A DNA stretch of 64,000 nucleotides from Balaenoptera acutorostrata. Lineage: Eukaryota; Chordata; Mammalia; Artiodactyla; Balaenopteridae. Of this stretch, positions 10,751 through 21,539 are shown one piece after another (position 1 is the stretch's first letter; each line of letters begins with the position of its first letter). A program made the position numbers and the translations under genes. Location: assembly GCF_949987535.1 (NCBI RefSeq), contig NC_080066.1, positions 95,802,413 through 95,866,412 on the forward strand. Reading direction: 5' to 3'. Under the pieces are notes generated by a model. That model saw only the letters and a list, made by a program, of their open reading frames with translations. It was not told the origin of the DNA and searched no databases.

Positions 10751-11099
10751 GGGCTTCCCTGGTGGCACAGTGGTTAAGAATCCGCCTGGCAATGCAGGGA
10801 ACATGGGTTCAAGCCCTGGCCCGGGAAGATCCCACATGCCACAGAGCACCTAAGCCCGTGTGCCACAACTGCTGAGCCTGCGCTCTAGAGCTCACGTGCC
10901 ACAACTGCTGAGCCCTTGTGCCACAACTACTGAAGCCCACGCACCTAGAGCCCATGCTCCGCAACAAGAGAAGCCACTGCAATGAGAAGCCTGCACACTG
11001 CAACGAAGAGTAGCCCCCGCTCGCCACAACCAGTGAAAGCCCATGCACGATAACAAAGACCCAATGTAGCCAAAAATAATTAATTAATTAAATTAAAAA
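10751..11099 (+). mobile_element. CHR-type SINE, first of three at one site
   Basis: Long variant with TSD AAAATGGGCAGGG at 10738-10750 and 11101-11113 (the last three G are shared with the next SINE head). Confidence 0.9.
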
Positions 11100-11110
11100 A
11101 AAAATGGGCA

Positions 11111-11249
11111 GGGACTTCCTTCGTGGTCCAGTGGTTGAGAATTTGCGCTTCCACTGCAGGGAGCACAGGTTCAGTCCCTGGTCGGGGAATTAAGATCCTG
11201 CATGCTGTGCGGTGTGGCCAGTAAATAAATAAATCAATAAATAAAAATT
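11111..11249 (+). mobile_element. Short CHR-type SINE, second of three at one site
   Basis: Short variant with CTTCCACTGCAGGGAGCAC body. It inserted at the duplicated AAAATGGGCA target left by its neighbour and is followed by AAAACAGGCA. Confidence 0.88.
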
Positions 11250-11264
11250 AAAACAGGCAAAGGG

Positions 11265-11563
11265 GGGCTTCCCTGGTGGCGCAGTGGGTGAGAATCTGCC
11301 TGCCAATGCAGGGGACACAGGTTCGAGCCCTGGTCTGGGAAGATCCCACATGCCACGGAGCAACTGGGCCCGTGAGCCACAATTACTGAGCCTGCGCGTC
11401 TGGAGCCTGGGCTCCGCAACAAGAGAGGCCACGATAGTGAGAGGCCTGCGCACCGCGATGAAGAGTGGCCCCCGCTCACCGCAACTAGAGAAAGCCCTCG
11501 CACAGAAACGAAGACCCAACACAGCCAAAAAAAAAAACAAAACAAAAAAACAAAACAAAAAAA
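11265..11563 (+). mobile_element. CHR-type SINE, third of three at one site
   Basis: TSD AAACAGGCAAAGG at 11251-11263 and 11564-11576; the L1 text GATTGGGATAGAC then resumes. A-rich tail with CAAAA repeats. Confidence 0.9.
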
Positions 11564-11686
11564 AAACAGGCAAAGGATTGGGATAGACAATTTTCCAAAG
11601 AAGATATACAAAATGCCAACAGGTACATGAAAAGGTGCTCAACATCACTAATCATTAGGGAAATACAAATCAAAACTACAATGAGA

Positions 11687-12013
11687 GGGATTTCCCTGGT
11701 GGTCCAGTGGTTAAGAATTTGCTTTCCAACGCAAGAGACGCGGGTTCAATCCCTGGTTGGGGAACGAAGATCCCACATGCCACAGGGCAACTAAGCCCGC
11801 GTGCCACAACTACTGAGCCCGCGAGCTCTGGAGCCCGCGCACCACAACTAGAGAGAAGCCTGCGCGCTACAACGAAAGATCATGCATGCTGCAACGATGA
11901 TCCTGTGTGCTACAATGAAGATCCTGTGTGCTGCAACTAAGACCCACAGCAGCCAAAAATAAATAAATAAAATGAATAAAATATTTTAAAATATAGCTAT
12001 CGTTATTTAAAAA
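11687..12013 (+). mobile_element. CHR-type SINE with extended tail
   Basis: Older variant with repeated GATC(C/A)TG(T/C)(G/A)TGCT blocks. Perfect 15-bp TSD AAAACTACAATGAGA at 11672-11686 and 12014-12028. About 40 bases (ending ATAGCTATCGTTATTT) lie between the (AAAT)n tail and the TSD. Confidence 0.9.
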
Positions 12014-12870
12014 AAAACTACAATGAGATATCACCGCACACAGGACAGCTGTTATCAAAATGACAAGAGATAAGTGCTGATGAATACATGGGGAAAAGGG
12101 AACCTTTGTGCACTGTTGGTGGGAGTGTAAATTGGTGGAGCCACTATGGAAACAGTATGGAGGCTTTTCAAAAAAATTAAAAATAAAACTACCATATGGT
12201 CCAGCAATCCCAATTCTGGGTATATATCCAAAGGAAATGAAAACAAGATCTGAAAGAGATAACTGTATTCCCATGTTCATATTGCAGCATTATTTACAAT
12301 AACCAATACATGGAAACAACCAAGTGTCCATAGATGGATGAATAGATAAAGAAAATGTGATATATATGTACAATGGAATATTATTCTGCCATAAAAAAGA
12401 AGGAAATCCTGCCATTTGTGATGACATGGATGAACCTGGAGGGATTCAGCTAAGTAAAATAAGTTAGAGAAAGACAAGTACCGTATGCTCTCACTTATAT
12501 GCAGAATCTAAAAAAACCAAACTCATAGAAACAGAGAGTAGAGTAGTGGTGCCAGGAGTGGGGGAATGGGGGAAATGGATGAAGGTAGTCGAAAGGTACA
12601 ACTTCCAGTTATAAGATAAATAGGTTATGGGAATGTAATGCACAGCACGGTAATTATAGTTAATAATACTGTATTGTATACTTAAAAGCTGCTAAGAGAG
12701 TAGATCTTAAAAGTTCTCACCACACACAGATAACCATGTGAGGTAACAGATATGTTAACTACCCTCATCATAGTAATCCTTTTGCAGTATATACTTACAT
12801 CAAATTATCATGTTATATACCTTAAACTTACACAATGTTATATGCTAATTTTATCTCAATAAAGCTGGGG

Positions 12871-13345
12871 AGGGAGGAAGAAACCAAACCAAAACCTCTC
12901 TCTACCAAAACAAAAGGGTGGACTTCCTGGTAATGCAGGCCTGGGCACCTCTAGGTTATTTCCTAATTTGTCCCCTTTTGTTGTCTAGATACCAGAGGGG
13001 ACATCCAGTTGGTTACAAATATCGTCTTTTGTGACTGGGAGCAAATCAGTGGGCACGTTTTCTCCCACCAGGTCCTTGGACTTGTATGTTTAATTTTTTA
13101 AATCAAAGTATCACATGCCCTATGTATTAAAAGCAAAAAAAAAATGCTAAAAGGCTTATGAGGACAGAAAAATCCTCACTCCATTTCTCTCTTCAGAGGT
13201 GGTGCTTTTTTTTTTTTTTAAGAATCCAGTAACAAGGTTGTTAAAGTACATGTGTACAGCACTTTACAGTTGACAAAGTACTTTGACAAACATTATTTCA
13301 TTTACATTTTTCATTTCGTTCTCCTTATAGGAGACCTATGATGCA
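12871..13345. other. No gene recognised; mostly unique intron sequence
   Basis: Single-copy-looking intron DNA with one poly(T) run (13207-13220). AGCACTTTACAGTTGACAAAGTAC near 13258 (partly quoted) resembles an ancient MIR/L2-like repeat. No open frame of interest. Confidence 0.4.
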
Positions 13346-14500
13346 AATGTTATAGTCCATGTGATGCTGTTCCATAAGACCTTAAGCTGTCTTTACTTTT
13401 TTCGTTGTTTTTTTCTTTTTGCTGCTCTGAGTGGGTGAGTTCCACTGCCTTGTCTTTGAGTTGACTGATCCTTTCTTCTGCTTTATCTAGTCTGCTATTG
13501 AACACATCTAGTGTATTTTTCAGTTCAATTATTATATTCTTTAGGTCTGTGACTTCTATTTGGTAATTTCTTACATTTTCCATCTCTTTGTTGAAGTGCT
13601 CAGTGTGTTCATCCATTCTTCTCCCCAGTTTGGTGAACTTCTTTATGACCATTATTTGAACTCTTTATCAGGTAAATTATTTATCTCCATTTCATTAAGT
13701 TTTTTTTCCTGAGGTTGACTCTCTGTGTTGGTTTCTATATAGTAGATGAAACAACCACTCCTCCCAGTGTTTAAGGAGTGGCCTCATGTAGGAGATGAAC
13801 CTTGTCATTCAACCCTGCCTCAGCTCCTGGTTGTCTTTCAAACCTCTTTGCCTTGTCCAAGCAGCCTATTATATTTTTAATAGCTCCCAGTAGTTCAGGA
13901 TGTGCCAAGACCTGTCAGTGTCCTAAAGGGGAGGATCTCAGCACATAGACTCAGGGTGACTGGAAGTGAGACCTTCAGGCATCAGTTTTTTAAGTATGCA
14001 AATATGTACATTCCTGTGGGACCACAAGCATAAACCTTGCTGGCCACCAGAGCCAGGCAATCTGGAGGTGTCCCTTGAGCAGCAGTTGCAGAAATCAGGG
14101 CTCCAGATGAGTGTCAAAGCTCTTTTCTGGGTGATATAGGTGAACTGGAGCAAGGGAGAGCGTCAAGATGGAGTCCACAGCTTATGTTCCTTGAGAGCAG
14201 CTCCATAGGCCACTAATGTGTACCAATCCTGAAGCCTGCCCCTCAGGCTGAAGCTCCAGGATGAGCGAAGAGCCCTCCTTCACAGAAAGACTGGAGAGTG
14301 TGCCCCAGTCCACTGTCTGTGCAGTGCTCTAGGGGTGGTAGCCTGCCAAGAACTGTCCCTCCGATTGCCACAGTCCCACAAGACCCAGGAATACAAGCCA
14401 CCCTGGCCACCAGAGCCATGCCATCAAGGGGTGTCCTCTGGTAGCAGCCTCAAAAACCAGGGAACCAGACACAAAAAAGTACAGAGGCAACTACTTTTAA
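13346..14500 (-). mobile_element. Old L1 or HAL1 5' part (ORF1 coiled coil), antisense
   Basis: On the minus strand 13350-13652 encodes an L1 ORF1-like coiled coil (NTLDVFNSRLDKAEERISQL) with heptads. The following 850 bases look like the matching 5' region. Whether it is L1M or the ORF1-only HAL1 family needs a consensus search. Confidence 0.7.
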
Positions 14501-14666
14501 CATGTTGAAATGTGTCTATTTTCGTTTTTTGATAATATGCTTATTGCTCTCTCTTTATTCATCAGTTTTACAAATTATTAACTTTTATTATGCTAAACAA
14601 AGATTTTGCTCACTTATAGCACCCACACCTCCCTAGAGCCTCCCAATTTAGTTATATCCCAATTTT

Positions 14667-15545
14667 AAAAGATTTTATTTTTATACAATTTTTTTTTTAA
14701 GAGGAAACACCTAGTGCCTCTGAGCTTTTTTTTTTTTTTTTTTAATTTTTATTTATTTATTTTTGACTGTGTTGGGTCTTCGTTTCTGTGTGAGGGCTTT
14801 CTCTAGTTGTGGCAAGTGGGGGCCACTCTTCATCGCGGTGCGCGGGCCTCTCACTATCGCGGCCTCTCTTGTTGCAGAGCACAGGCTCCAGACGCGCAGG
14901 CTCAGTAGTTGTGGCTCACGGGCCTAGTTGCTCCGCGGCATGTGGGATCGTCCCAGACCAGGGCTCGAACCCGTGTTCCCTGCATTAGCAGGCAGATTCT
15001 CTACCACTGCGCCACCAGGGAAGCCCTTTTATACAATTTTTAAAGGTTACTTTCCACTTACCGTTATCACAAAATTGTTGGCTGTATTCCCCATGTTGTA
15101 CAATACATCCTTGAGCCTATATTACACCCAATAGTTTGTACCTCCCACTGCCTCACCCCTATATTCCCCCCACCACTGGTAACCACTAGTTTGTTCTCTA
15201 TATCTGTGAGTCGGCTTCTTTTTTGTTATATTCACTCATTTGTTGTATTTTTTAGATTCCACATATAAGTGATATCCTACTGTATTTCTCTTTCTCTGTC
15301 TGACTTATTTCACTTAGCATAATGTCCTCCAAGTCCATCCATGTTGCTGCAAATGGCAAAACTTCATTCTTTTTTATGGATGAGTAGTATTCCATTGTAT
15401 ATATACACCACATCTTCTTTATCCCTTCATCTGCTGATGAACACTTAGGTTGTTTCCATGTCTTGGCTATTGTAAATAATGCTGCTATGAACATTGGGGT
15501 GCATGTATGTTTTCAAATTAGTGTTTTTGGGTTTTTTTGGGGGGA
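14667..15545 (-). mobile_element. 5'-truncated L1 with exact TSD, antisense
   Basis: L1 3'UTR and ORF2 end on the minus strand (GTTGTACAATACATCC, TAAATAATGCTGCTATGAAC). A perfect 17-bp TSD AGTTATATCCCAATTTT lies at 14650-14666 and 15546-15562. A SINE was later inserted near its tail. Confidence 0.9.
14694..15026 (-). mobile_element. CHR-type SINE with clear 3'-transduced segment
   Basis: Perfect 15-bp TSD TTTTATACAATTTTT at 14679-14693 and 15027-15041. Between the SINE poly(T) and the TSD sits 27 bases of non-SINE sequence (14699-14725, AAGAGGAAACACCTAGTGCC onward) bounded by a second T run, so the RNA read past its first A tail. Confidence 0.93.
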
Positions 15546-15562
15546 AGTTATATCCCAATTTT

Positions 15563-16202
15563 TGGTTAAGACAGGATTCAGGCTATATGTGATTATGGCT
15601 ATGTAACCATTGCTCCTTGTTGGGCCAGTAAGATTGTTTCTTTTCTTGCCCAACTTTTTGTTTTTCATAGAATTGATAATTGCCTCATCTTACTAGCTTT
15701 GTTTTCCTTTCATTTGTGACGAAGCCTTCCCACATTTTTCCCTCAATGTAGTTTTTCACATGCTTACATCTATCCTGATAATCTGTGCTGCATCTTTGTC
15801 CTGAAGCCATCTTCCTTGGAGCCCTCTATCCTCCTGTTCCAATACAGGCTGGTGGTATCAAGCTGGAAGCTACAAGGGAAAAGCTCTGGAGGCTCACAAT
15901 TGTGTGCAGACTCATTTTTCAGTCCATTACCAAACCTCTGCCCTCTTCTATATCTTATATTGCCAACCCTAGAGCCTCTCTTGTTGGATTTATCCAGAGT
16001 ATATATCTTCTGTCCTCCGTGGGAGTGGGAAGGGATAACTTGGAGGCTTACTTCTTCACATACAGACCTCCAGCCTATCCCTCTATTTCCAGCTCCTCAC
16101 TTTCCTCAGTATCTAGCACCTTTAATTCCTAAACCTTTATTTTCATTTTGTGTTTCTGTCTTTGTTCTGTTTTTTCTAATCTGCTTTCTTTCTGTCAGTA
16201 TT
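15563..16202. other. Intron sequence with no recognised feature
   Basis: Pyrimidine-rich unique-looking DNA. Frames of about 115-180 codons crossing it have no family resemblance and run into a SINE. Confidence 0.5.
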
Positions 16203-16219
16203 TCCCACTGCTTTTCTTT

Positions 16220-16550
16220 TTTTTTGGCTGCATTGGGTCTTCTTTGCTGCACACGGGCTTTCTCTAGTTGCGGTGAGCTGGGGCTACTCTCTTCATCGCG
16301 GTGCACAAGCTTCTCATTTGCGGCAGCTTCTCTTGTTGCAGAGCACAGGCTCTAGGTACATGGGCTTCAGTAGTTGTGGTGCATGGGCACAGTAGTTGTG
16401 GCTCACGGGCTCTAGAGCACAGGCTCAGTAGTTCTGGCACACGGGGTTAGTTGCTCTGTGGCATGTGGGATCTTCCCAGACCAGGGATTGAACCCGTGTC
16501 CCCCACACTGGCAGGTGGATTCTTAACCACTGCACCACCAGGGAAGTCCC
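16220..16550 (-). mobile_element. CHR-type SINE
   Basis: Long older variant with CAGTAGTTGTGG repeats. TSD TCCCACTGCTTTTCTTT, perfect over 17 bp, at 16203-16219 and 16551-16567. Confidence 0.93.
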
Positions 16551-16567
16551 TCCCACTGCTTTTCTTT

Positions 16568-17947
16568 AACTTTAAATTATTTAAATGTTTAACCTTCATC
16601 TGTGGTCAGATATTTTCAGGTATAATATTATGTCTTAAGGTAGCAAATATTTTTTAAGAGTCTTAAAGGTTTTTTTGTCCTTTGGCCTACTTCTCAGGGC
16701 TGTTTCTGGGAATCTATCCTAAATAGTTCAAAACATGAAGAAAAATTTCCATGAGAACCTATTCATTTTGGCATCATTTATAGTGGTGAAAAATCAGAAG
16801 CCACTTAGTTCACAGTAGCAGACATTACAGTACATTTGATAGATCTTATGTGACTGTCAAAATCGATGACAAATGCAGCATAGAAAAATGTTTGAAAGTT
16901 TATGAAAAGAAGAAGTGGGATATAGATTTGAATGCATATTATTAGAGTGTTATACATCTTTTATATGAAAAAACAGAAGGGGGTGTTGTGTGGCATGACG
17001 CAGTGATTCACTGAAGAGATGGATGACAGCCGTCCACGTGCCTGGCTCTGTTCTAGTGGTTGCTTCAGCTACGAGTGGTGAATCTGACATAACCTCTTCT
17101 CTCACAGAGTTTACAGTCTAGCGGAGAATTATTTTCCAAACTTCTACAATGTGTCTATTCAATTTTTACAGTTAAAGAGGTAGATTGGGATTGACTATTT
17201 CAGGTGTCAAATTTTGGCAAACAACGTGAAAGATCTGAGAATGGGTGCCTGGTAGGCCTGGTAATTGTAGCTGTATCAATAGTTAGCTCCTGAAATGACA
17301 AAGATGGCATTTGACTGTCCTGTGGCTGGCTGTCTAGACCTATTTGGATCTGTTCTTGCCTTCATTCTTTGATTCAGTAGATTATCCAGCTGTACGGCCT
17401 CCGTGACTTTTATGATCAGAAACAACCTAGAATACTTATAATTGTATAAAATTGATCAAAATGACAGTATTTCACATCCTACCATTTGTGCCAGTGTATT
17501 TGTTGCCTGTTTTAAACTGCTAGAGGACAGGGATCTTCCCTTATGAGTAATTTTATGTAACACCCAAGACAATCATGCGTATTATGGAACTCAGAGAAAT
17601 AGCGTTTTGTGTTATTGAGAGTGAAATATTGTTCATTTCCCTTAAACCTATAATCCCTGGATTTTAGAATGCCACAGGTGAGACATAAAACATTAAAGAA
17701 AAAAAAAAGCTAAAGGTTAAACTACTAGCTTGTCCTTTTCTTTCCTTTTGAAAATCACAGTGATAGTGTTTTTGTGTTTTGGTTTTTTTTACTTAAGGTA
17801 AATTTAAACCTGTTTTCCCTAAGAATCAGTGAGTGCCTATTGTTTACTTTAAAGATGAGGCTGTTACATATTTTTCACATGCCTTTCTTGATCCTCAGAC
17901 CCCCTTCCCTAGTTCTTTCTTATGTGTGTCTGGATGGTCTGTTGTAG
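16568..17947. other. Intron sequence before EXD1 exon; possible ancient repeat
   Basis: No gene. Near 17030-17130 TGCCTGGCTCTGTTCTAGTG and AGAGTTTACAGTCTAG resemble an ancient mammalian-wide repeat. The last 40 bases form the acceptor region of the exon at 17948. Confidence 0.4.
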
Positions 17948-18052
17948 GTGGCCACAAATAGCCGAGTTTACTTATTTGACATTTTCCTTCTGGGAAGTCG
18001 TGCTTTCAGCAATGGACTTCGGATGGTATTAGAAGACAAGAGAATTTTGAAG
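17948..18052 (+). CDS. EXD1: EXD1 coding exon (beta-strand region of exonuclease fold)
   Basis: Thirty-five codons, phase 0, between acceptor TTGTAG|GTG and donor AAG|GTGAGT. The product VATNSRVYLFDIFLLGSRAF continues directly from the LCWLQ of the previous exon, as expected for the strand-turn-strand of a DEDD exonuclease domain, and ends GLRMVLEDKRILK, the helix that leads to Exo II. No stop or frameshift. It is separated from the previous exon by a 14.3-kb intron full of L1 and SINE insertions. Confidence 0.92.
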
Positions 18053-18134
18053 GTGAGTGTGTAAGTTGATTCGTCTGCTGATAAGAATAACAGCCAGGTT
18101 CTAATAACTCTGTCTCTGTCTTCTGAATCCTTAG

Positions 18135-18215
18135 GTTATCCATGATTGTCGTTGGCTTTCTGATTGCCTCTTTCATCAGTATGGAATTTTGCTGAATAAT
18201 GTCTTTGACACCCAG
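18135..18215 (+). CDS. EXD1: EXD1 coding exon with altered Exo II motif
   Basis: Twenty-seven codons, phase 0, acceptor CCTTAG|GTT and donor CAG|GTACGT, only 82 bases after the previous exon. It encodes VIHDCRWLSDCLFHQYGILL and NVFDTQ. The HDCR block is the Exo II helix. By alignment from family knowledge, the catalytic Asp normally falls two residues after the Arg, where this protein has Leu (HDCR-W-L). This is the second of the acidic positions that look lost. The following VFDTQ segment is strongly conserved across the family. Confidence 0.92.
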
Positions 18216-19240
18216 GTACGTGCATGCAGGGAAACACTGGAATCAATGCAGTGTATATAGCTCCTGTAGAAAATAGGCCTTGTCTGATGAATGATTGAAA
18301 GTCTTCTTGTGTGTGCCTCATTCCTGCCCACTTCTCATGTAAGATGTTTGTACAATATGTGAGAACATTTGGTGCACTGAAGAAGTACTGGAGAAAAGTT
18401 ACTTATAATTATTTAGGGTTTTTTCCCTTCACTTTGCTCCAGAAATTTTCAAATAAGAAGCAAGCTCCATACTCTGTAGCATTCAGAAACTCAAACAATT
18501 TTGGGGTCATTTGGAAATCTGACATGGATTCTTACTGTGAGGTGGACAGTCATGTCTATGCCTTTACCACATATGTATCAGTTAAGGCTAATGGCTAATT
18601 GGCATCTAGCTCAGGGATGCAGGTTGCCCTAGATGTTCCCCCAAAGCCTATTCTGGCCCCAGATAGCCTGAAGATAAGAGGTTTTTCTCTGATCTAAAGG
18701 ACCTAGAGAAATGAGAAATTCCTAGATTATACTAGATCTGGGTTTCTGGTTTGGCTGTGAGAGCCATAAACCCACTAGTTTTCATTATGTATTCTTTAAG
18801 TTCTTCTAGTCTTCTAGGTTAATGCCATGAAAGGGAGATCTTGAATATATAAACCTAGAGCCTTTGGAGAGGGGTTAAAATAATGAGTTAGCCAATTATT
18901 TTTTAACAGAAATTCCTAAAAGTTCAACTTTATGTTATTGTATGTGGTTTTAGTTTGCTCTTTATGTATCTGCTTATAATGAACTTTGTGCCACTTCTCT
19001 TGTTTACATGTTCCTTTGGGTCTTCTTTCAAGAGCATTCACTATATAGAGATTGCTTCTATGCTTACTCCAAAATGTAAGAAAATTGCTCATTGTTCCCT
19101 TGAGGCCATCAGGCTTCTTGATTAGACCTCGTATGTATTGTCTAATGAAGACATTGGCATATCTTTCCATATTTTTCTTTTCAGATTTTCATAGTACAAG
19201 AAGCAGGAATTCAGAATTATTTCAATTTGTCTTCCTTTAA
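18216..19240. other. Intron sequence with no recognised feature
   Basis: AT-rich single-copy-looking DNA between EXD1 exons. The 95-codon frame at 18311 has no family resemblance. Confidence 0.5.
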
Positions 19241-19245
19241 CACAG

Positions 19246-19732
19246 TGTATTAGTTTCCTATTGCTGTTGTAACTAATCACCACAAATTTTGTGGCTTAAA
19301 ACATAAATTTACTCTCTTACAGTTCTGGAGGTCAGACGTCTGAAATCATTTTCACTGGGTGAAAGTCAAGGTGTCAGCAGGGCTGGTTTCTTCTTCTGGA
19401 GGCTCTGAGAGGACAGTCTGTTTCCTTGCCTTTTCATCTTTCACCTGTGTTCTTTGGCTTGTGGCTCCTTCCATCTTCAGAGTGCACCAGTCTCTGCTTT
19501 CATCATCACATCACCTTCTCTTCTGACTGTAGTAAAATCTCCCTCTGCCTCATCTTATAAGAATACTTGTGATTACATTTAGAGCCCATCTGAATAATTC
19601 AAGTTAATCTCCCTATCTCAATATCCTTAACTAATCACAGCAGCAAAGTCCATTTTGCCATTTAAGATAACATTCACAGGTCCAGGAATTAGCATGTGGA
19701 TACATTTGGGGGCCGTTATTTAGCCTACCACA
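19246..19732 (-). mobile_element. Solo MaLR-type LTR (MLT1-like)
   Basis: 487-base solo LTR on the minus strand: it starts TGTGGTAGGCTAAATAACGG and ends AATAGGAAACTAATACA, giving TG...CA termini. A perfect 5-bp TSD CACAG lies at 19241-19245 and 19733-19737, as expected for ERVL-MaLR. No internal coding part. The subfamily is uncertain. Confidence 0.85.
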
Positions 19733-19737
19733 CACAG

Positions 19738-20154
19738 ACAAATAATGATTTCAGTTCTTAATTTTATTAGTTTTCCTTACCAAAACTTTACCAGAGTTGC
19801 TAATAAGTAGAAGTAATTCTTTAATTTTATCTTCCTTTCCCCATTCCTTGAAGGCACCAAAGAGCAATAAATAACCATAAGGCAGGCAAATAAAAGAAGT
19901 GGAAAAGAAAATAGACAGGGACACATTAAAATTGGGTGATCCTTTTTCTTTTTCTTTTTTTTTTTTTCGAATTTTTCAGAATAAGATAGCCTAACAACTT
20001 TAAATTTTCTAATGGCATTGTCTATCATGTGGGTCCTTGGGAAAAATGGTATTTAAAGATGTTTCTCTAAATGTATTTCTGCTATTTCTGTCATGAGATA
20101 ACTCTCTGTATATATCCTACAGACTGGTCTGTTTGTCTTTTTTTAATGCCACAG
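19738..20154. other. Intron sequence before EXD1 exon 20155
   Basis: AT-rich, includes a poly(T)/CT-rich tract (19941-19968). No element or gene recognised. Confidence 0.5.
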
Positions 20155-20298
20155 GTAGCAGATGTCCTTCAATTTTCCATGGAAACAGGCGGTTTTCTTC
20201 CAAACTGCATTAGTACTTTACAGGAGAGTTTAATCAAACACCTTAAAATAGCCCCTAAACATCTCTCCTTTCTGGAAGAGAGACAAAAACGGATTCGG
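20155..20298 (+). CDS. EXD1: EXD1 coding exon (mid-domain, before Exo III)
   Basis: Forty-eight codons, phase 0, acceptor CCACAG|GTA and donor CGG|GTGAGT. It begins VADVLQFSMETGGFLPNC, completing the DTQ-VAD junction of the exonuclease fold, and continues with an amphipathic segment TLQESLIKHLKIAPKHL and a basic EERQKRIR end. The reading frame is open and both splice sites are canonical. A solo MaLR LTR sits about 420 bases upstream in the intron. Confidence 0.92.
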
Positions 20299-20716
20299 GT
20301 GAGTATTAACTTATGCCCCATATAACATTAATATTTTCAAGTGTCTTGTGAGTGGGATTATCAGCATATTATATAGAGAAATGACAGCTGCTGTGTAAGT
20401 GTATGAACATTGCCAAAATCTTAGTTGTTCCAAATGGGAACAGTTTGTTTGTGGTCTCAAGTGGAAAAAAGCCAGCATCCAGATTTGTTGGTTATCAATT
20501 AAAAAGTACTCTGAAATAAATTTTCAAGTTGGACAAGTGGGGATTTTATTGGGAATTTGGATTAAGGCAGTGGAACAAAAATCATGCCAGTTATTTCTCC
20601 CAAAGTAAGATAGATTTTCTTCAGCTTCTAATAGCCTTGCATGCAAACTTAGGTCATGACTGTATTGGCTGCAATTTTGGCCATATAATCTAATCAGTCC
20701 TGCTGCCTCCAGTTTT

Positions 20717-21057
20717 TTTTTTAGACATCAAGTCATGTTTTTTTAATGATTTTTTTTCCTCCATATTTTAAATTTATTTATTTATTTATTTATGTTTGGT
20801 TGTGTTGTGTCTTCGTTTCTGTGAGGGCTTTCTCTAGTTGTGGCAAGCGGGGGCCACTCTTCATCACGGTGCGTGGGCCTCTTACTATCGTGGCCTCTCT
20901 TGTTGCGGAGCACAGGCTCCAGACGCGCAGGCTCAGTAGTTGTGGCTCACGGGCCCAGTTGCTCCGCGGCATGTGGGATCTTCCCAGACCAGGGCTCGAA
21001 CCCGTGTCCCCTGCATTAGCAGGCAGACTCTCAACCACTGCACCACCAGGGAAGCCC
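20717..21057 (-). mobile_element. CHR-type SINE with 3'-transduced segment
   Basis: Perfect 14-bp TSD CTGCCTCCAGTTTT at 20703-20716 and 21058-21071. About 45 bases (20722-20765, starting AGACATCAAGTCATG) lie between the TSD and the SINE tail, bounded by T runs. Confidence 0.92.
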
Positions 21058-21347
21058 CTGCCTCCAGTTTTGAATGAGAAGCCCTAATCTCTCTCTCTTT
21101 CTCTCTTCTTCCCTCCCTCCCCACATCTTTCCCCCATCACATACACACACTCACTGTATACACACAATAAGTGTGTGTATGTACATGTGTGTATATTCTC
21201 AGAAGGCTAGCCATAGTGTGAAAGTAGAAGGTAATAATTGAAGAAAATGACAGTAATGGTGATTTAAGTTAAACAGCACTTAGATAAACCATTATTTTCT
21301 TTAAAGATTTGCTTACTATTCAGAGAAAATTGTTTTGGTGTCTCTAG

Positions 21348-21539
21348 GAAAACCCAGAACTATGGTTCACACGACCTCTTTCACCCTCTTTGCTAAAAAT
21401 TTTGGCCCTGGAAGCTACCTACCTGCTCCCCCTTCGCTTGGTACTCCTAGATGAAATGATGTCTGATCTAACTACCCTGGTGGACGGGTACCTAAACATC
21501 TACCGAGAAGGGTCTGCAGACTGGCTGGGAGGCATGGAG
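21348..21539 (+). CDS. EXD1: EXD1 coding exon with altered Exo III motif
   Basis: Sixty-four codons, phase 0, acceptor TCTCTAG|GAA and donor GAG|GTAGGT. It starts ENPELWFTRPLSPSLLKILA. The RPL followed by a helix ending ALEATYLLPL corresponds to Exo III; active members normally have Asp where this protein has Glu (LALE-A), and the usual upstream Tyr is Ile. It closes the nuclease fold and runs into VDGYLNIYREGSADWLGGME, at the boundary to the C-terminal tail. The alignment of catalytic positions is inferred by eye. Confidence 0.92.

Larger units (their letters stand above)
10570..12870 (+). mobile_element. 3' part of the old host L1 with four further SINEs
   Basis: Continues the L1 of 5540-5603: ORF2 C-terminal text (ATGGGAAAAAATATTTGCAA, GCACTGTTGGTGGGAGTGTA), broken frames, and a 3'UTR ending in TCTCAATAAAG at 12860-12866. 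SINEs at 10751, 11111, 11265 and 11687 interrupt it. Confidence 0.85.

Noticed and set aside
10738..11576. CRISPR-like array of repeated units
   Set aside because: Units are 140-350 bases, have A tails and TSDs, and the genome is mammalian; these are SINEs.
12984..13073. Possible extra EXD1 exon (GTCTAG acceptor and CCACCAG|GTCC donor)
   Set aside because: The exons at 3546 and 17948 already join in phase into a continuous family motif (LCWLQ-VATNSR), so an exon between them would break the fold; the donor is weak.
15785..16355. Overlapping 115- and 179-codon frames in the EXD1 intron
   Set aside because: The longer one runs into a SINE, neither resembles a known family, and the two overlap in different frames.
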